Positions 8,454 to 17,258 of a stretch of 64,000 nt of DNA are shown here, piece after piece; positions within the stretch are counted from its first letter, which is position 1, and each line of letters opens with the position of its first letter. The DNA lies in assembly GCA_041655765.1 (NCBI GenBank), contig JBBAEU010000002.1, positions 1 to 64,000 of the forward strand, written 5' to 3'. The notes under the pieces were generated by a model. It searched no databases, was not told the origin of the DNA, and saw only the letters and a program-made list of their open reading frames with translations. The translations under genes were made by a program, and so were the position numbers. The DNA is from Brumimicrobium sp041655765 (GTDB taxonomy: Bacteria > Bacteroidota > Bacteroidia > Flavobacteriales_D > Crocinitomicaceae).

Positions 8454-9554
8454 ATGAACGAAAATTCAAAAGCGGTATTACTTTTAGAAGATGGAACAAC
8501 GTTTTACGGAAAACCAATCGGTAAACCAGGTAGAACGACTGGAGAATTAGTGTTTAATACAGGAATGAGTGGTTACCAAGAGGTTTTTACTGATCCTTCT
8601 AACCATGGCCAAATAATCGTGATGAGTACAAGCCACATTGGTAATTATGGAGTAACTTCTTCTGATTCTGAAATCAATCAGATTCAATGTTCAGGAATCG
8701 TCGTAAAGGAATTTTCAGAAATTATTTCACGTAAACTTGCAGATTCGTCTCTAAATGAGTTGATGAATAATTCCAAAAAAATTGGAATTTGTGAGATTGA
8801 TACGCGAAATTTGGTTAAACACCTTAGAGATAATGGCACAATGAACGCAATTCTATCTACTGAAGATGGTGTATCTATCGAAGAATTAAAAGAAGAATTG
8901 AAAAAAGTTCCTTCTATGAAAGGACTCGCATTAGCGAACAAAGTTACAATCGAAGATCCAATTACATTCCAATCGTCAACAGAAGAAACTAAATACCAAA
9001 TTGCCGTTATAGATTATGGATCAATGAGAAATGTTGTGAGATTCCTAAACAATAGAAAATGTGAAGTAAAAGTATTTCCCATGACTGCCTCTTTTCAAGA
9101 GATTATGAAGTATAATCCTGATGGTATTGTGCTTTCTGCAGGACCAGGAGATCCAAATGCAATGGAAGAATCAATTAATTTAGTAAAACAATTCATCGAT
9201 TCTGGAACTCCTATCTTTGGAATTAATTTGGGACATCAACTTGTTGCTCTAAGTCAAGGTTTAGTGGTAGAAAAAATGCTAAATGGACACCGAGGAGTTA
9301 ATCATCCCGTTATTAACCATAAAACGGCAAAATTAGAAATTACAAGTCAAAATCACGGGTTCGTAGTGACAAGAGAAAGTGCAGAAGCAAATCCTAATAT
9401 AGAAATAACTCACAGTCATTTGAATGATAATACCGTTGCAGGAATAGCAATAAAAGGGAAACCTGTTTTTTCTGTGCAATATCAACCAGAACAAAGTGTT
9501 GGTCCCCACGATTCAGGTTATTTACTTGAAGATTTTTTAAATATATTAAACTAA
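8454..9554 (+). CDS. carA: Carbamoyl-phosphate synthase small chain, glutaminase residues lost
   Basis: 366 residues with the CarA architecture: an N-terminal CPSase small-chain domain (about 5-140, with GELVFNTGMSGYQEVFTDPS) and a C-terminal class-I GATase domain (about 180-360). The GATase triad is broken. The nucleophile motif, normally GICLGHQL, reads GINLGHQL with Asn at 258 (codon AAT, 9225-9227). The catalytic His motif, normally HPE, reads QPE with Gln 344 (codon CAA, 9483-9485); Glu 346 remains. The rest of the domain is well conserved (SAGPGDP, GHRGVNHPV, VGPHDSG), so the protein is not simply decaying. It should still bind CarB but not hydrolyse glutamine. carB is not in the window. 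eno follows after 12 bp. Confidence 0.93.
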   Translation: MNENSKAVLLLEDGTTFYGKPIGKPGRTTGELVFNTGMSGYQEVFTDPSNHGQIIVMSTSHIGNYGVTSSDSEINQIQCSGIVVKEFSEIISRKLADSSLNELMNNSKKIGICEIDTRNLVKHLRDNGTMNAILSTEDGVSIEELKEELKKVPSMKGLALANKVTIEDPITFQSSTEETKYQIAVIDYGSMRNVVRFLNNRKCEVKVFPMTASFQEIMKYNPDGIVLSAGPGDPNAMEESINLVKQFIDSGTPIFGINLGHQLVALSQGLVVEKMLNGHRGVNHPVINHKTAKLEITSQNHGFVVTRESAEANPNIEITHSHLNDNTVAGIAIKGKPVFSVQYQPEQSVGPHDSGYLLEDFLNILN

Positions 9555-9566
9555 TTTTTTTGTACA

Positions 9567-10850
9567 ATGGGAAGAATTGAAAAAATTCATGCAAGACAAA
9601 TTTTGGATTCAAGAGGAAATCCTACAATCGAAGTAGATGTTTACACAGATGAAGGTTTCATGGGAAGAGCAGCAGTTCCTTCAGGAGCTTCTACTGGACA
9701 ACATGAGGCGGTAGAATTAAGAGACGGTGATAAAAACTATTACCTTGGAAAAGGTGTTTTAAAAGCAGTAGAAAACGTAAATACCATTATTGACGAACAT
9801 TTGTTTGGTTTTAATGTATTAGATCAAAGAGCGATTGATGCAAAATTATTGGAGTTAGATGGCACAGAAAATAAAGGAAATTTAGGAGCAAATGCCATTT
9901 TAGGTGTTTCTTTAGCTGTGGCAAAAGCGGCAGCAAATGTTGTTGGTTTACCTTTGTATAAATATATTGGTGGAGTAGGAGCAAACACAATGCCTGTACC
10001 AATGATGAATATCCTAAACGGAGGAGAACATGCAGATAATAAAATCGACATTCAGGAGTTTATGGTAATGCCATTTGGCGCAAAATCATTTTCCGAAGCA
10101 TTGAGAATGGGTGTTGAAATTTTCCATAACTTAAAGAAAGTTTTATCAGAGAAGGGACTTTCAACCAATGTTGGTGATGAGGGTGGATTTGCCCCCGATT
10201 TAGGTTCAAATGAAGAAGGAATTGAAGTTGTAATTGAAGCAATCAAAAAAGCAGGATTTGTTCCTGGAAAAGATGTTTGGATTGCTTTGGATGCTGCAAG
10301 TTCTGAATTTTACAATTCAGATACAAAGAAGTATGTGTTTTCATCAACTGGTGAGGAAAGAACATCTGAAGAAATGGTGGATTTTTGGAAAACATGGTCC
10401 GAAAAATACCCAATCGTTTCAATTGAAGATGGTTTAGACGAAGATGATTGGAAAGGATGGGAAATGTTGACAGAAGCAATTGGTCATAAAGTTCAATTGG
10501 TTGGTGATGATTTATTTGTAACAAATACAAAGCGATTGAGTCGTGGTATTCAAGAAAAAACAGGGAATTCTATTCTCATCAAAGTAAATCAAATTGGAAC
10601 TTTAACGGAAACCATTGAAGCTGTTCAAATGGCAACACGAAACGGATTTACATCTGTTATGAGCCACAGAAGTGGAGAGACAGAAGATAATACAATCGCT
10701 GATTTGGCTGTCGCATTGGGATGTGGACAAATTAAAACAGGTTCAGCGTCAAGAAGTGATAGAATGGCTAAGTACAATCAACTCATTAGAATAGAAGAAG
10801 ATTTAGGGAACGGAGCTCACTTCCCAGGATTGAATTTTAAATATCTTTAG
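9567..10850 (+). CDS. eno: Enolase
   Basis: 427 residues, full length, converting 2-phosphoglycerate to phosphoenolpyruvate in glycolysis. Visible are the N-terminal HARQILDSRGNPTIEVDV block, the GASTGQHEAVELRDGD loop, the Mg-binding SIEDGLDEDDW, and the catalytic region VMSHRSGETEDNTIADLAV with IKTGSASRSDR near the C-terminus. It starts 12 bp after carA and has no promoter box of its own, so it probably shares the carA transcript. It converges on pgk across a 92-bp gap with strong inverted repeats. Confidence 0.97.
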   Translation: MGRIEKIHARQILDSRGNPTIEVDVYTDEGFMGRAAVPSGASTGQHEAVELRDGDKNYYLGKGVLKAVENVNTIIDEHLFGFNVLDQRAIDAKLLELDGTENKGNLGANAILGVSLAVAKAAANVVGLPLYKYIGGVGANTMPVPMMNILNGGEHADNKIDIQEFMVMPFGAKSFSEALRMGVEIFHNLKKVLSEKGLSTNVGDEGGFAPDLGSNEEGIEVVIEAIKKAGFVPGKDVWIALDAASSEFYNSDTKKYVFSSTGEERTSEEMVDFWKTWSEKYPIVSIEDGLDEDDWKGWEMLTEAIGHKVQLVGDDLFVTNTKRLSRGIQEKTGNSILIKVNQIGTLTETIEAVQMATRNGFTSVMSHRSGETEDNTIADLAVALGCGQIKTGSASRSDRMAKYNQLIRIEEDLGNGAHFPGLNFKYL

Positions 10851-10853
10851 AGA

Positions 10854-10940
10854 AGTTTTTTTGTTGTGTCGCACGCTCTTTGCCAGTCAAAGTGAATTGT
10901 GAGGTACAAACAATTTGTACCGAGATTTGACAAAAAAACT
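10854..10940. terminator. Nested inverted repeats between convergent eno and pgk
   Basis: An outer perfect 11-bp inverted repeat (AGTTTTTTTGT at 10854-10864, ACAAAAAAACT at 10930-10940) encloses a tight hairpin, GGTACAAA-CAA-TTTGTACC (10903-10921). Both genes end here, so it most likely acts as a two-way transcription stop or 3'-end protector. The hairpin itself is not followed by a U tract. Confidence 0.5.
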
Positions 10941-10942
10941 CC

Positions 10943-12133
10943 TTACGATAAAATTGCTTGGATTCCAGGTAGTTCTTTCCCTTCAAGGTATTCAAGCATT
11001 GCTCCGCCTCCAGTGGAGACGTAACTAACTTTGTCTGAAAGATTTAAAGCATTAATCGCTGCTACAGAATCGCCACCACCAACCAATGTAAATGCGCCAT
11101 TTTCAGTAGCTTTAACCAAAGCGTTGGCAATCGCTTCTGTGCCTTTTTTGAAATTCGACATTTCAAAAACTCCCATTGGACCATTCCATAGAATTGTTTT
11201 AGAATTTTCTATAACTTGTGAAAATGTTTTAATTGAGTTGGTTGATAAGTCTAATCCCATCCAACCATCAGGAATTTCATTTGTCGGACAACTTTTAATT
11301 TCAGCATCGTTGGAGAATTGGTTGGCAATCACTGTGTCGGATGGAAGATGAATTTTCACACCTTTTGCTTTCGCTTTTTCGATTACACTCAGGGCAGTTT
11401 CTATATAATCGTCCTCCACAAGTGAAGTTCCAACTTTTCCGCCTAAGGCTTTGATAAAAGTATAAGCCATTCCTCCACCAATAATAATTTCATCCACCGA
11501 ATCCATTAAATGCTCAATTATGCTGATTTTAGAACTTACCTTTGCTCCGCCAATTATTGCAGCTGTTGGAGATTGAGGATTTTTCAATACAGCATCAATG
11601 TTTGCAATTTCTCTCTCTAAAAGGAGTCCAAAATACTTATCGTTTGGGAAGTATTTGGCAATTACTGCCGTACTTGCATGTGCTCTGTGTGCCGTTCCAA
11701 ACGCATCATTTATATAAATATCACCATGTTGAGATAGCTTTTTAGCAAATTCCTCATCACCAGCGGTTTCTTCTTTGTAAAAACGTAGATTTTCTAACAA
11801 TACAACCTGTCCTGGTTGAAGATTTGAAGTTACTTGCAATGTATATCTTCCTATACAATTATCTAAAAAAATAACAGAAGTTTCAATCAGTTTCTCTAAC
11901 TCAAAAACGATGTGTCGAAGTGAAAATTTGTGTTCAGGACCTTCTTTAGGTCTTCCCAAATGCGACATTAATACAACACTTCCACCTTTTTCTAAAACAT
12001 GTTTAATTGTAGGAATTGCCGCTTTAATTCGTGTGTTATCGGTTACTTCTAACTCATTGTTTAGTGGTACATTAAAATCAACACGAATTAGTGCGCGTTG
12101 GTTCTTAAAATTAGCAGAAGCGATTGTTTTCAT
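10943..12133 (-). CDS. pgk: Phosphoglycerate kinase
   Basis: 396 residues, the usual bacterial length. It makes ATP and 3-phosphoglycerate from 1,3-bisphosphoglycerate and ADP. Family motifs are in order: RVDFNVPL (about 17-24), SHLGRPKEG, LLENLRFYKEE, NDAFGTAHRAHAS, the nucleotide-site GGAKVSSKI and the C-terminal GGGDSVAAINALN. It has its own TAnnTTTG promoter box. It faces enolase, so two glycolytic genes converge. Confidence 0.97.
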   Translation of the reverse strand: MKTIASANFKNQRALIRVDFNVPLNNELEVTDNTRIKAAIPTIKHVLEKGGSVVLMSHLGRPKEGPEHKFSLRHIVFELEKLIETSVIFLDNCIGRYTLQVTSNLQPGQVVLLENLRFYKEETAGDEEFAKKLSQHGDIYINDAFGTAHRAHASTAVIAKYFPNDKYFGLLLEREIANIDAVLKNPQSPTAAIIGGAKVSSKISIIEHLMDSVDEIIIGGGMAYTFIKALGGKVGTSLVEDDYIETALSVIEKAKAKGVKIHLPSDTVIANQFSNDAEIKSCPTNEIPDGWMGLDLSTNSIKTFSQVIENSKTILWNGPMGVFEMSNFKKGTEAIANALVKATENGAFTLVGGGDSVAAINALNLSDKVSYVSTGGGAMLEYLEGKELPGIQAILS

Positions 12134-12147
12134 TTTTATGTTTTTTA

Positions 12148-12155
12148 CAAAAATA
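12148..12155 (-). promoter_or_regulatory. -7 promoter element for pgk
   Basis: Minus strand TATTTTTG, 14 bases before the pgk ATG, so the leader is short. Confidence 0.5.
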
Positions 12156-12328
12156 ATAATTTTATCGTATAGAAAAAAATGATGAAAATAATGCGTTTAC
12201 TCTTTAAAGAAAGTTATTTTAAAACGCATGTTTATTTAGTGTAAATAATAGTCTTTTTTGTGAAAATGATAGCGGTTATTTATATATACATTCATTTTTT
12301 ATTAATTTACACATCCAATTAAAACAAC

Positions 12329-12694
12329 ATGAGAATCGATAAATACATTTGGTTTGTACGCTTAACGAAAACACGAACTGTTGCCACAGATATAATTTTA
12401 AAAGGGAAGGTAAGGTTAAACGGAGAAATAACAAAACCTTCTGCTTTTGTTAAAGTTGGAGATATGATAGAATTTAGGAAAAACAATGCTGTATTTTCCT
12501 ATAAGATTAAAGCCCTATTAGAGCGAAGGGTGGGAGCAAAATTAGTAGAAGATTATTTGACTGATATTACGCCAGAAGAAGAAGTTGAGAAATACAAAAT
12601 TTATCAAGTTGCACAAGCCAACTATCGTCGATATGGTACAGGAAAGCCTTCAAAAAAAGAGCGGAGAGATTTAGATGATTTTTTACAGTCATAA
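12329..12694 (+). CDS. hslR: S4-domain RNA-binding protein (Hsp15 family)
   Basis: 121 residues beginning MRIDKYIWFVRLTKTRT, the standard start of an S4 RNA-binding domain, with GKVRLNGEITKPSAFVKVGD completing the fold by about residue 50. A basic, Lys/Arg-rich C-terminal tail (GTGKPSKKERRDLDD) follows, as in Hsp15, which recycles stalled 50S subunits carrying nascent chains in E. coli. The role here is by family only. It is a single-gene unit on the plus strand. Confidence 0.85.
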   Translation: MRIDKYIWFVRLTKTRTVATDIILKGKVRLNGEITKPSAFVKVGDMIEFRKNNAVFSYKIKALLERRVGAKLVEDYLTDITPEEEVEKYKIYQVAQANYRRYGTGKPSKKERRDLDDFLQS

Positions 12695-12734
12695 CCTTGA
12701 TTTGTTAAAATAAGCAAACATCAAATTTTATCAA

Positions 12735-12764
12735 TTGTATTTAGAGATTTCCTTCGTATATTTG
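12735..12764 (+). promoter_or_regulatory. Full Bacteroidota promoter before the BI-1 gene
   Basis: AATTG (-33, TTG at 12735-12737) is followed after 19 bases by TATATTTG (-7, 12757-12764). Both elements and the spacing fit the Bacteroidota sigma-ABfr consensus. The ATG is at 12794, giving a leader of about 25 bases. Confidence 0.65.
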
Positions 12765-12793
12765 CATGAAATATTGAAAAAATACAGTATAAT

Positions 12794-13528
12794 ATGGAAA
12801 ATTGGATAAATCAACCATTTGAAGGAACACATATTCAAAGAGAAGTTACTCAAACAGAAGTGAAATCATTCTTTTCGAGTGTGTATTCATATATGTTTTT
12901 AGGACTGATTGTTTCAGGATTGGTTTCATGGTATTTAGCAAGTTCGGGATTATTTATAGAATGGTTCATCAACAAGGATACAGAAAGCATTAGTCCACTT
13001 TTCTATGTTGTAGCATTTTCTCCTTTGGCATTTGTGTTTTTAATCAACGCTAAGTACAAAAGCTTTTCAAAAGGCACATTGATTCTCTTATTTATTGTCT
13101 TTTCAGCTTTGATGGGAGCAAGTTTCTCTTCGATATTCTTTGTTTATAGTATAGGAAGTATTGCGTCAACATTCTTTATTTCCGCAGCAGCGTTCGGTGC
13201 AATGGCGGTTTTGGGATACACAACATCGGTTGACTTAACAAAAATGGGAAGTTTACTGTTTATGTTGTTCATTGGAATTTTTATCGCATCAATTGTAAAT
13301 ATGTTTATGCAAAGTGAAATGATGGGATATGTAATTTCTATTATCGGTGTTTTTGTATTTACAGGTTTAACCGCATGGGAAATGCAACGACTAAAAGCGG
13401 TAGCATCAGATTCTTCAATTGACGGAGAAACACGCCAAAAATTAAGTTTAATTGGAGGAATGTCGTTGTATATACTGTTTGTTAACTTATTTCTTTCTTT
13501 ATTAAATTTGTTGGGAGGTAGAGATTAG
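12794..13528 (+). CDS. Bax inhibitor-1 / YccA family membrane protein
   Basis: 244 residues with about seven hydrophobic helices after a short cytosolic N-terminus (to about residue 30). Family landmarks are SSVYSYMFLGLIVSGLVSWYL in the first helix and TAWEMQRLKAVASD between the last two helices, followed by GGMSLYILFVNLFLSLLNLLG. BI-1 relatives such as YccA modulate FtsH proteolysis, and some act as pH-sensitive calcium leaks. Its function here is not shown by context. The last four bases overlap the end of the convergent KDO transferase gene. Confidence 0.9.
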   Translation: MENWINQPFEGTHIQREVTQTEVKSFFSSVYSYMFLGLIVSGLVSWYLASSGLFIEWFINKDTESISPLFYVVAFSPLAFVFLINAKYKSFSKGTLILLFIVFSALMGASFSSIFFVYSIGSIASTFFISAAAFGAMAVLGYTTSVDLTKMGSLLFMLFIGIFIASIVNMFMQSEMMGYVISIIGVFVFTGLTAWEMQRLKAVASDSSIDGETRQKLSLIGGMSLYILFVNLFLSLLNLLGGRD

Positions 13529-14757
13529 TCGGTGCTTTGTTGTTCGGTTGTTGAAAAATAACCAATGATTTCATCCGTTGCGCCTACATTTTTCTCAATA
13601 AATCTATTCACTTTTTGGTGGATATTTGGCTGATTTCTAAAATCTTCGTAAGATTGAATAAGCTCAGTGGAATTTGAAATGTCCCGACCAATTCCTGCAT
13701 CAATAAATTGTTGTGCTTCCGGGAATTTATCATGTTTTGGGCCAAAAATAACAGGCAATCCAAAAGCTGCGGGCTCTAAGATATTGTGTAAACCTGTCCG
13801 AAATCCGCCACCTACATAAGCATACTTCCCGTAACGGTATGCATCCGCTAAAACACCAATACAATTCAAGATTAATACTGCTGTGGTAGATTTTAACTCC
13901 GCTCCATCTTCTATATCTGTGTATAATTGAAATGAAACTTGCAATTGACGGGTAATTGAATCAATGTTTTTTTTGTTGATTTCGTGTGGAGCCATGATAA
14001 TTGGAGCTTCTATAATAGAATGATTGATAAGTGGAATTAAAATGGCTTCGTCCTCTGTCCACGAACTACCAATCACAAAAGCATTCTTATCTTTTGCCCA
14101 AACATCTAAAAAAGAATTTGTATTTTTCTCTGATGCACGTTGATAAACTCGATCAAACCTCGTATCGCCACTTAAAGTTATTGAACCATAACCAATGTTT
14201 TCTAAAAGTTTTCTACTTTTTTCATTCTGAACAAAAATATGCTCAAATAAGTGAAGTACTTTTCTGAAATTACCACCATACCACTTGAAAAAACGATGGT
14301 TTTCTCTAAACAAAGCACTCATTAAAAATAATCGGCTACCACTTTTTTTGGCTTGTTTAAGGTGATTTACCCAGATTTCATATTTTACAAAAAATGTAAC
14401 GCTTGGTTTAAAATGTTGAATAAATCTTTTGGCATTTTGGGGTGTATCCAAAGGAATGTAACAAGTGTAATCTCCAATGGATTTGTTTTTAATGTTTTCA
14501 TATCCCGAAGGACTAAAAAAAGTGATTAAAATAAAATCCGTAGGGTTGTTTTTTTTCCATTTTTCAATGATGGGTTTTCCTTGGTCATATTCACCTAAAG
14601 AGGCGCAATGAAACCAAATAACATTCCTTTTAGATACATTCGGGAGGGATTTCCAATAATCTTTTCTTCCATCTATCCAAAGTTTTGCTTTTGGATTAAA
14701 AGTAGCCGCTATCTTGATGAAAGTTCCATATAAATATACACCTAAATTATATAGCAT
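13525..14757 (-). CDS. waaA: 3-deoxy-D-manno-octulosonic acid (KDO) transferase
   Basis: 410 residues. It adds KDO to the lipid A precursor at the inner face of the cytoplasmic membrane. There is an N-terminal membrane anchor (LGVYLYGTFIKIAATFNPKAKLW), the acceptor-site motif FHCASLGEYDQGKP with the conserved Glu, and a C-terminal GT-B half with IMAPHEINKKNI, YVGGGFRTGLHNILEPAAFG and GLPVIFGP. It shows that the organism builds LPS or lipooligosaccharide. It starts 2 bp after the outer-membrane protein gene upstream, so the two are co-transcribed. Confidence 0.93.
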   Translation of the reverse strand: MLYNLGVYLYGTFIKIAATFNPKAKLWIDGRKDYWKSLPNVSKRNVIWFHCASLGEYDQGKPIIEKWKKNNPTDFILITFFSPSGYENIKNKSIGDYTCYIPLDTPQNAKRFIQHFKPSVTFFVKYEIWVNHLKQAKKSGSRLFLMSALFRENHRFFKWYGGNFRKVLHLFEHIFVQNEKSRKLLENIGYGSITLSGDTRFDRVYQRASEKNTNSFLDVWAKDKNAFVIGSSWTEDEAILIPLINHSIIEAPIIMAPHEINKKNIDSITRQLQVSFQLYTDIEDGAELKSTTAVLILNCIGVLADAYRYGKYAYVGGGFRTGLHNILEPAAFGLPVIFGPKHDKFPEAQQFIDAGIGRDISNSTELIQSYEDFRNQPNIHQKVNRFIEKNVGATDEIIGYFSTTEQQSTD

Positions 14758-14759
14758 AA

Positions 14760-15515
14760 TTAGTTAAAATAGAAATCCTTGGGTTCACGTTTATAAATAG
14801 GAATCAACCAGCCAACTCTTACACCTAAAATATGTTCAAATCTTAAGCCTTTATCAGTTTTTTCATTCGGCTTATCCCAAAATATGTCTCTTTGATTATA
14901 AGTAAAACCTTGTTGAAAGTAAAATCCGACATAAAAATTTAAAATCCCTCTATCAGCCATGTAGCTATAGCCGATAAATTCGGATGTATTAAACCCGATA
15001 GATAGTCTATCGTATCCTTTTGCATATTCATTGGTCAATTGAGGCACAACTCCTTCTCTTGAGTCGATTAACAATTTGTGCCATAAATATCCAGCACCCA
15101 TTTGAATCATCAGTCCTGAGTTTGGATTGGGTTTTCCCAACGGAATTATTTTACTTACAACACCATTTATATGGAAACCTCTGAAGAAAGTACCAACTTC
15201 AGCGGTATTTCCGTTTATTCCGATTAGAAGACCGTCTTGATTCAATAAATTATCAAAGAGTCCTTCAATTTTGATTTTGTTACCAAAAAAGAAGTTTCCA
15301 TCTATTCCAAAAACCCAGTTTTTCTTCGTTTTGTATCCTGCGTGAGCACCAATTGCATTAAAAAAGCCATAGCGTTCGGCCAAATCTCCCATCGGAAAGT
15401 TGGCTCCATACTGAATACCAACATAAGGAGTTCCGATTGCTTCGCTCACATCTCGTTGACCAAAAGCGAAGGAACAAGTAAGAAATAACAATATCGTTAA
15501 AACTCGTTTGGGCAT
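14760..15515 (-). CDS. Outer-membrane beta-barrel protein
   Basis: 251 residues with a signal peptide (MPKRVLTILLFLTCSFAFGQ) and a mature part rich in alternating, aromatic-bounded strands (YVGIQYGANFPMG, GIDGNFFFGNKI, FYVGFYFQQGF) ending in a strand (ILGVRVGWLIPIY) plus a short tail. The pattern is that of a porin-like barrel of the Bacteroidota outer membrane. The substrate is unknown. It is the first gene of a two-gene unit with waaA, 2 bp apart, hinting at an envelope-biogenesis role. Confidence 0.7.
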   Translation of the reverse strand: MPKRVLTILLFLTCSFAFGQRDVSEAIGTPYVGIQYGANFPMGDLAERYGFFNAIGAHAGYKTKKNWVFGIDGNFFFGNKIKIEGLFDNLLNQDGLLIGINGNTAEVGTFFRGFHINGVVSKIIPLGKPNPNSGLMIQMGAGYLWHKLLIDSREGVVPQLTNEYAKGYDRLSIGFNTSEFIGYSYMADRGILNFYVGFYFQQGFTYNQRDIFWDKPNEKTDKGLRFEHILGVRVGWLIPIYKREPKDFYFN

Positions 15516-15587
15516 ACTGTTTTGATGTCTTTGTTAACCATTACGACAAATTTAAAAAGTTCTGTTGAATAGCCAACGAATTTATTA

Positions 15588-17204
15588 TCAATCATAGAAA
15601 TAGATTATTCCGAAACGACTTTTCTTATCCTTCCTGCTGTAAATATATAATTGATTGTCTTTTTTGGACTTTGCATAAAGTTGAGGTACAATATAAGTTC
15701 CGACGTTAGTCTTTCCAATTAGACTTGTTCGAATAACATCTCCAGATAAATTATCTATCTCAACATGAGCCAAGGTATAGTTTTTTCCAAAATTAACATA
15801 CTGCGGACGAGTTCCTTCAGGGTTATATTTCTCGTCAGTACCATAATTCCTCAAATTATCATTAAAAAATAGATGAATTTTATTTTTACCTACATAAATA
15901 GATGAAGAAAGGTAATAACCTCCATCATTTATTGTTCTTTGTGATTTTTGGATGACTTTGCTCCATAAAATATCTCCATTTTTTGAGATTTTTGTTACAA
16001 GTAAATCACCGCTCCAATGGACTGTATTATCTCCACTACTTATGGTTCCCGCAAAGTTAGCACTTCCATATTGGTATTCAATAGCATTATATTCAACGAT
16101 AGAAACGTATCCATCCCGAATTTCTTCAAGTGAGAGAATATTAAATCGGCTGTATCGGACATCTTGATAAGTAGGATTTGGCGCCTCATTTTGCTTAAAA
16201 TCCATTATTGCGATTTGATGTGTTGTACTAAATTGGCTATAGTTTTCATGAATCAACTGACCATCTTTGTCAAATTCAAAGAAATAAACACCTTCTAAAT
16301 TTCCTTCAATTTGACTGGAAAAATTACCCGTTAGTATTATTGATGAATCTGTAGAAAGTGTTTCAACTGTTGCATAATAAATCCCAGAACTTTTAATCGT
16401 ATGTGTAGTTATTTCTCCTTGATTGGTGAAGTTTAGTGTAATATTATCAAAATAGGGATGAGTAGATTTTTGTTGCCCCCTGTTATATGTTGAAGCATTG
16501 GGATAGTTTCCTATGACAAGTACATGTTTTTCTTTGTTTTCAATCAAAATATCAAGCACCCTAAACTCACTCGAAGAGAATGGATGGATGAAAATATTGT
16601 TTGTTGGACTTTTAAAATCATCTTCAAAAACTGCATATTTGATTGTAGAATGTTCCCCCGATTTGGTTTGAGGATAATATAATATTCCTGCAAACTGACG
16701 GTTTTTGTTATGAAACATTCGGATTCTGGAAATGTCAGTGCTTCTTAAATAATCTCCAAAACCTTCCAATGGGAAACCGTGATTTTCTTTTTCTTTTAGT
16801 TGAGGATTGATGTAATGATAGAAAAAGTTTGGTTGCGTCGAACTCATTGTACTTCTGTGTGATAGCCCAATAATTGCATTTCCAAGAAATGTGTAATTAA
16901 TCAAATTTGTATTTCTACCTTTACCTTTAAATTTTATGGGTTTTGAATTGGGTAAATTTCCATTTTTTACGAGGTCAAAAGTATAATTTCCTTTGTTTCT
17001 CGAAAACATGTTACCGATAGAACCTTGATATCGAACACATAAGATATCTTCGGAATTGATTGGAGCAATACTTTCTACAAAAGATGAGCTGTTTTGGATG
17101 TCGCCAAAGAAAATATTTTTAATTCCCGATTCTTGACCACTGGTAAGGTTGTTATAAAGTAAAACCAAGGAAAAAAGCAGGAAATATTTTAAAAACAACC
17201 TCAT
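15588..17204 (-). CDS. Secreted protein of unknown function
   Basis: 538 residues. The N-terminal hydrophobic segment MRLFLKYFLLFSLVLLYNNL followed by TSGQE reads as a signal peptide. The mature part is beta-rich, with many short strands (ILLTGNFSSQIEGNLEGVYFFEFDKDGQLI) reminiscent of propeller-like repeats, and ends at FGIIYFYD with no T9SS sorting domain. I recognise no named family. It lies 72 bp upstream of the outer-membrane barrel gene on the same strand and downstream of purB. Confidence 0.6.
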   Translation of the reverse strand: MRLFLKYFLLFSLVLLYNNLTSGQESGIKNIFFGDIQNSSSFVESIAPINSEDILCVRYQGSIGNMFSRNKGNYTFDLVKNGNLPNSKPIKFKGKGRNTNLINYTFLGNAIIGLSHRSTMSSTQPNFFYHYINPQLKEKENHGFPLEGFGDYLRSTDISRIRMFHNKNRQFAGILYYPQTKSGEHSTIKYAVFEDDFKSPTNNIFIHPFSSSEFRVLDILIENKEKHVLVIGNYPNASTYNRGQQKSTHPYFDNITLNFTNQGEITTHTIKSSGIYYATVETLSTDSSIILTGNFSSQIEGNLEGVYFFEFDKDGQLIHENYSQFSTTHQIAIMDFKQNEAPNPTYQDVRYSRFNILSLEEIRDGYVSIVEYNAIEYQYGSANFAGTISSGDNTVHWSGDLLVTKISKNGDILWSKVIQKSQRTINDGGYYLSSSIYVGKNKIHLFFNDNLRNYGTDEKYNPEGTRPQYVNFGKNYTLAHVEIDNLSGDVIRTSLIGKTNVGTYIVPQLYAKSKKDNQLYIYSRKDKKSRFGIIYFYD

Positions 17205-17258
17205 AATTTTTATATCAAATTTAATAACGACAATATACCTTTCAAATTGTGTGCCGCT

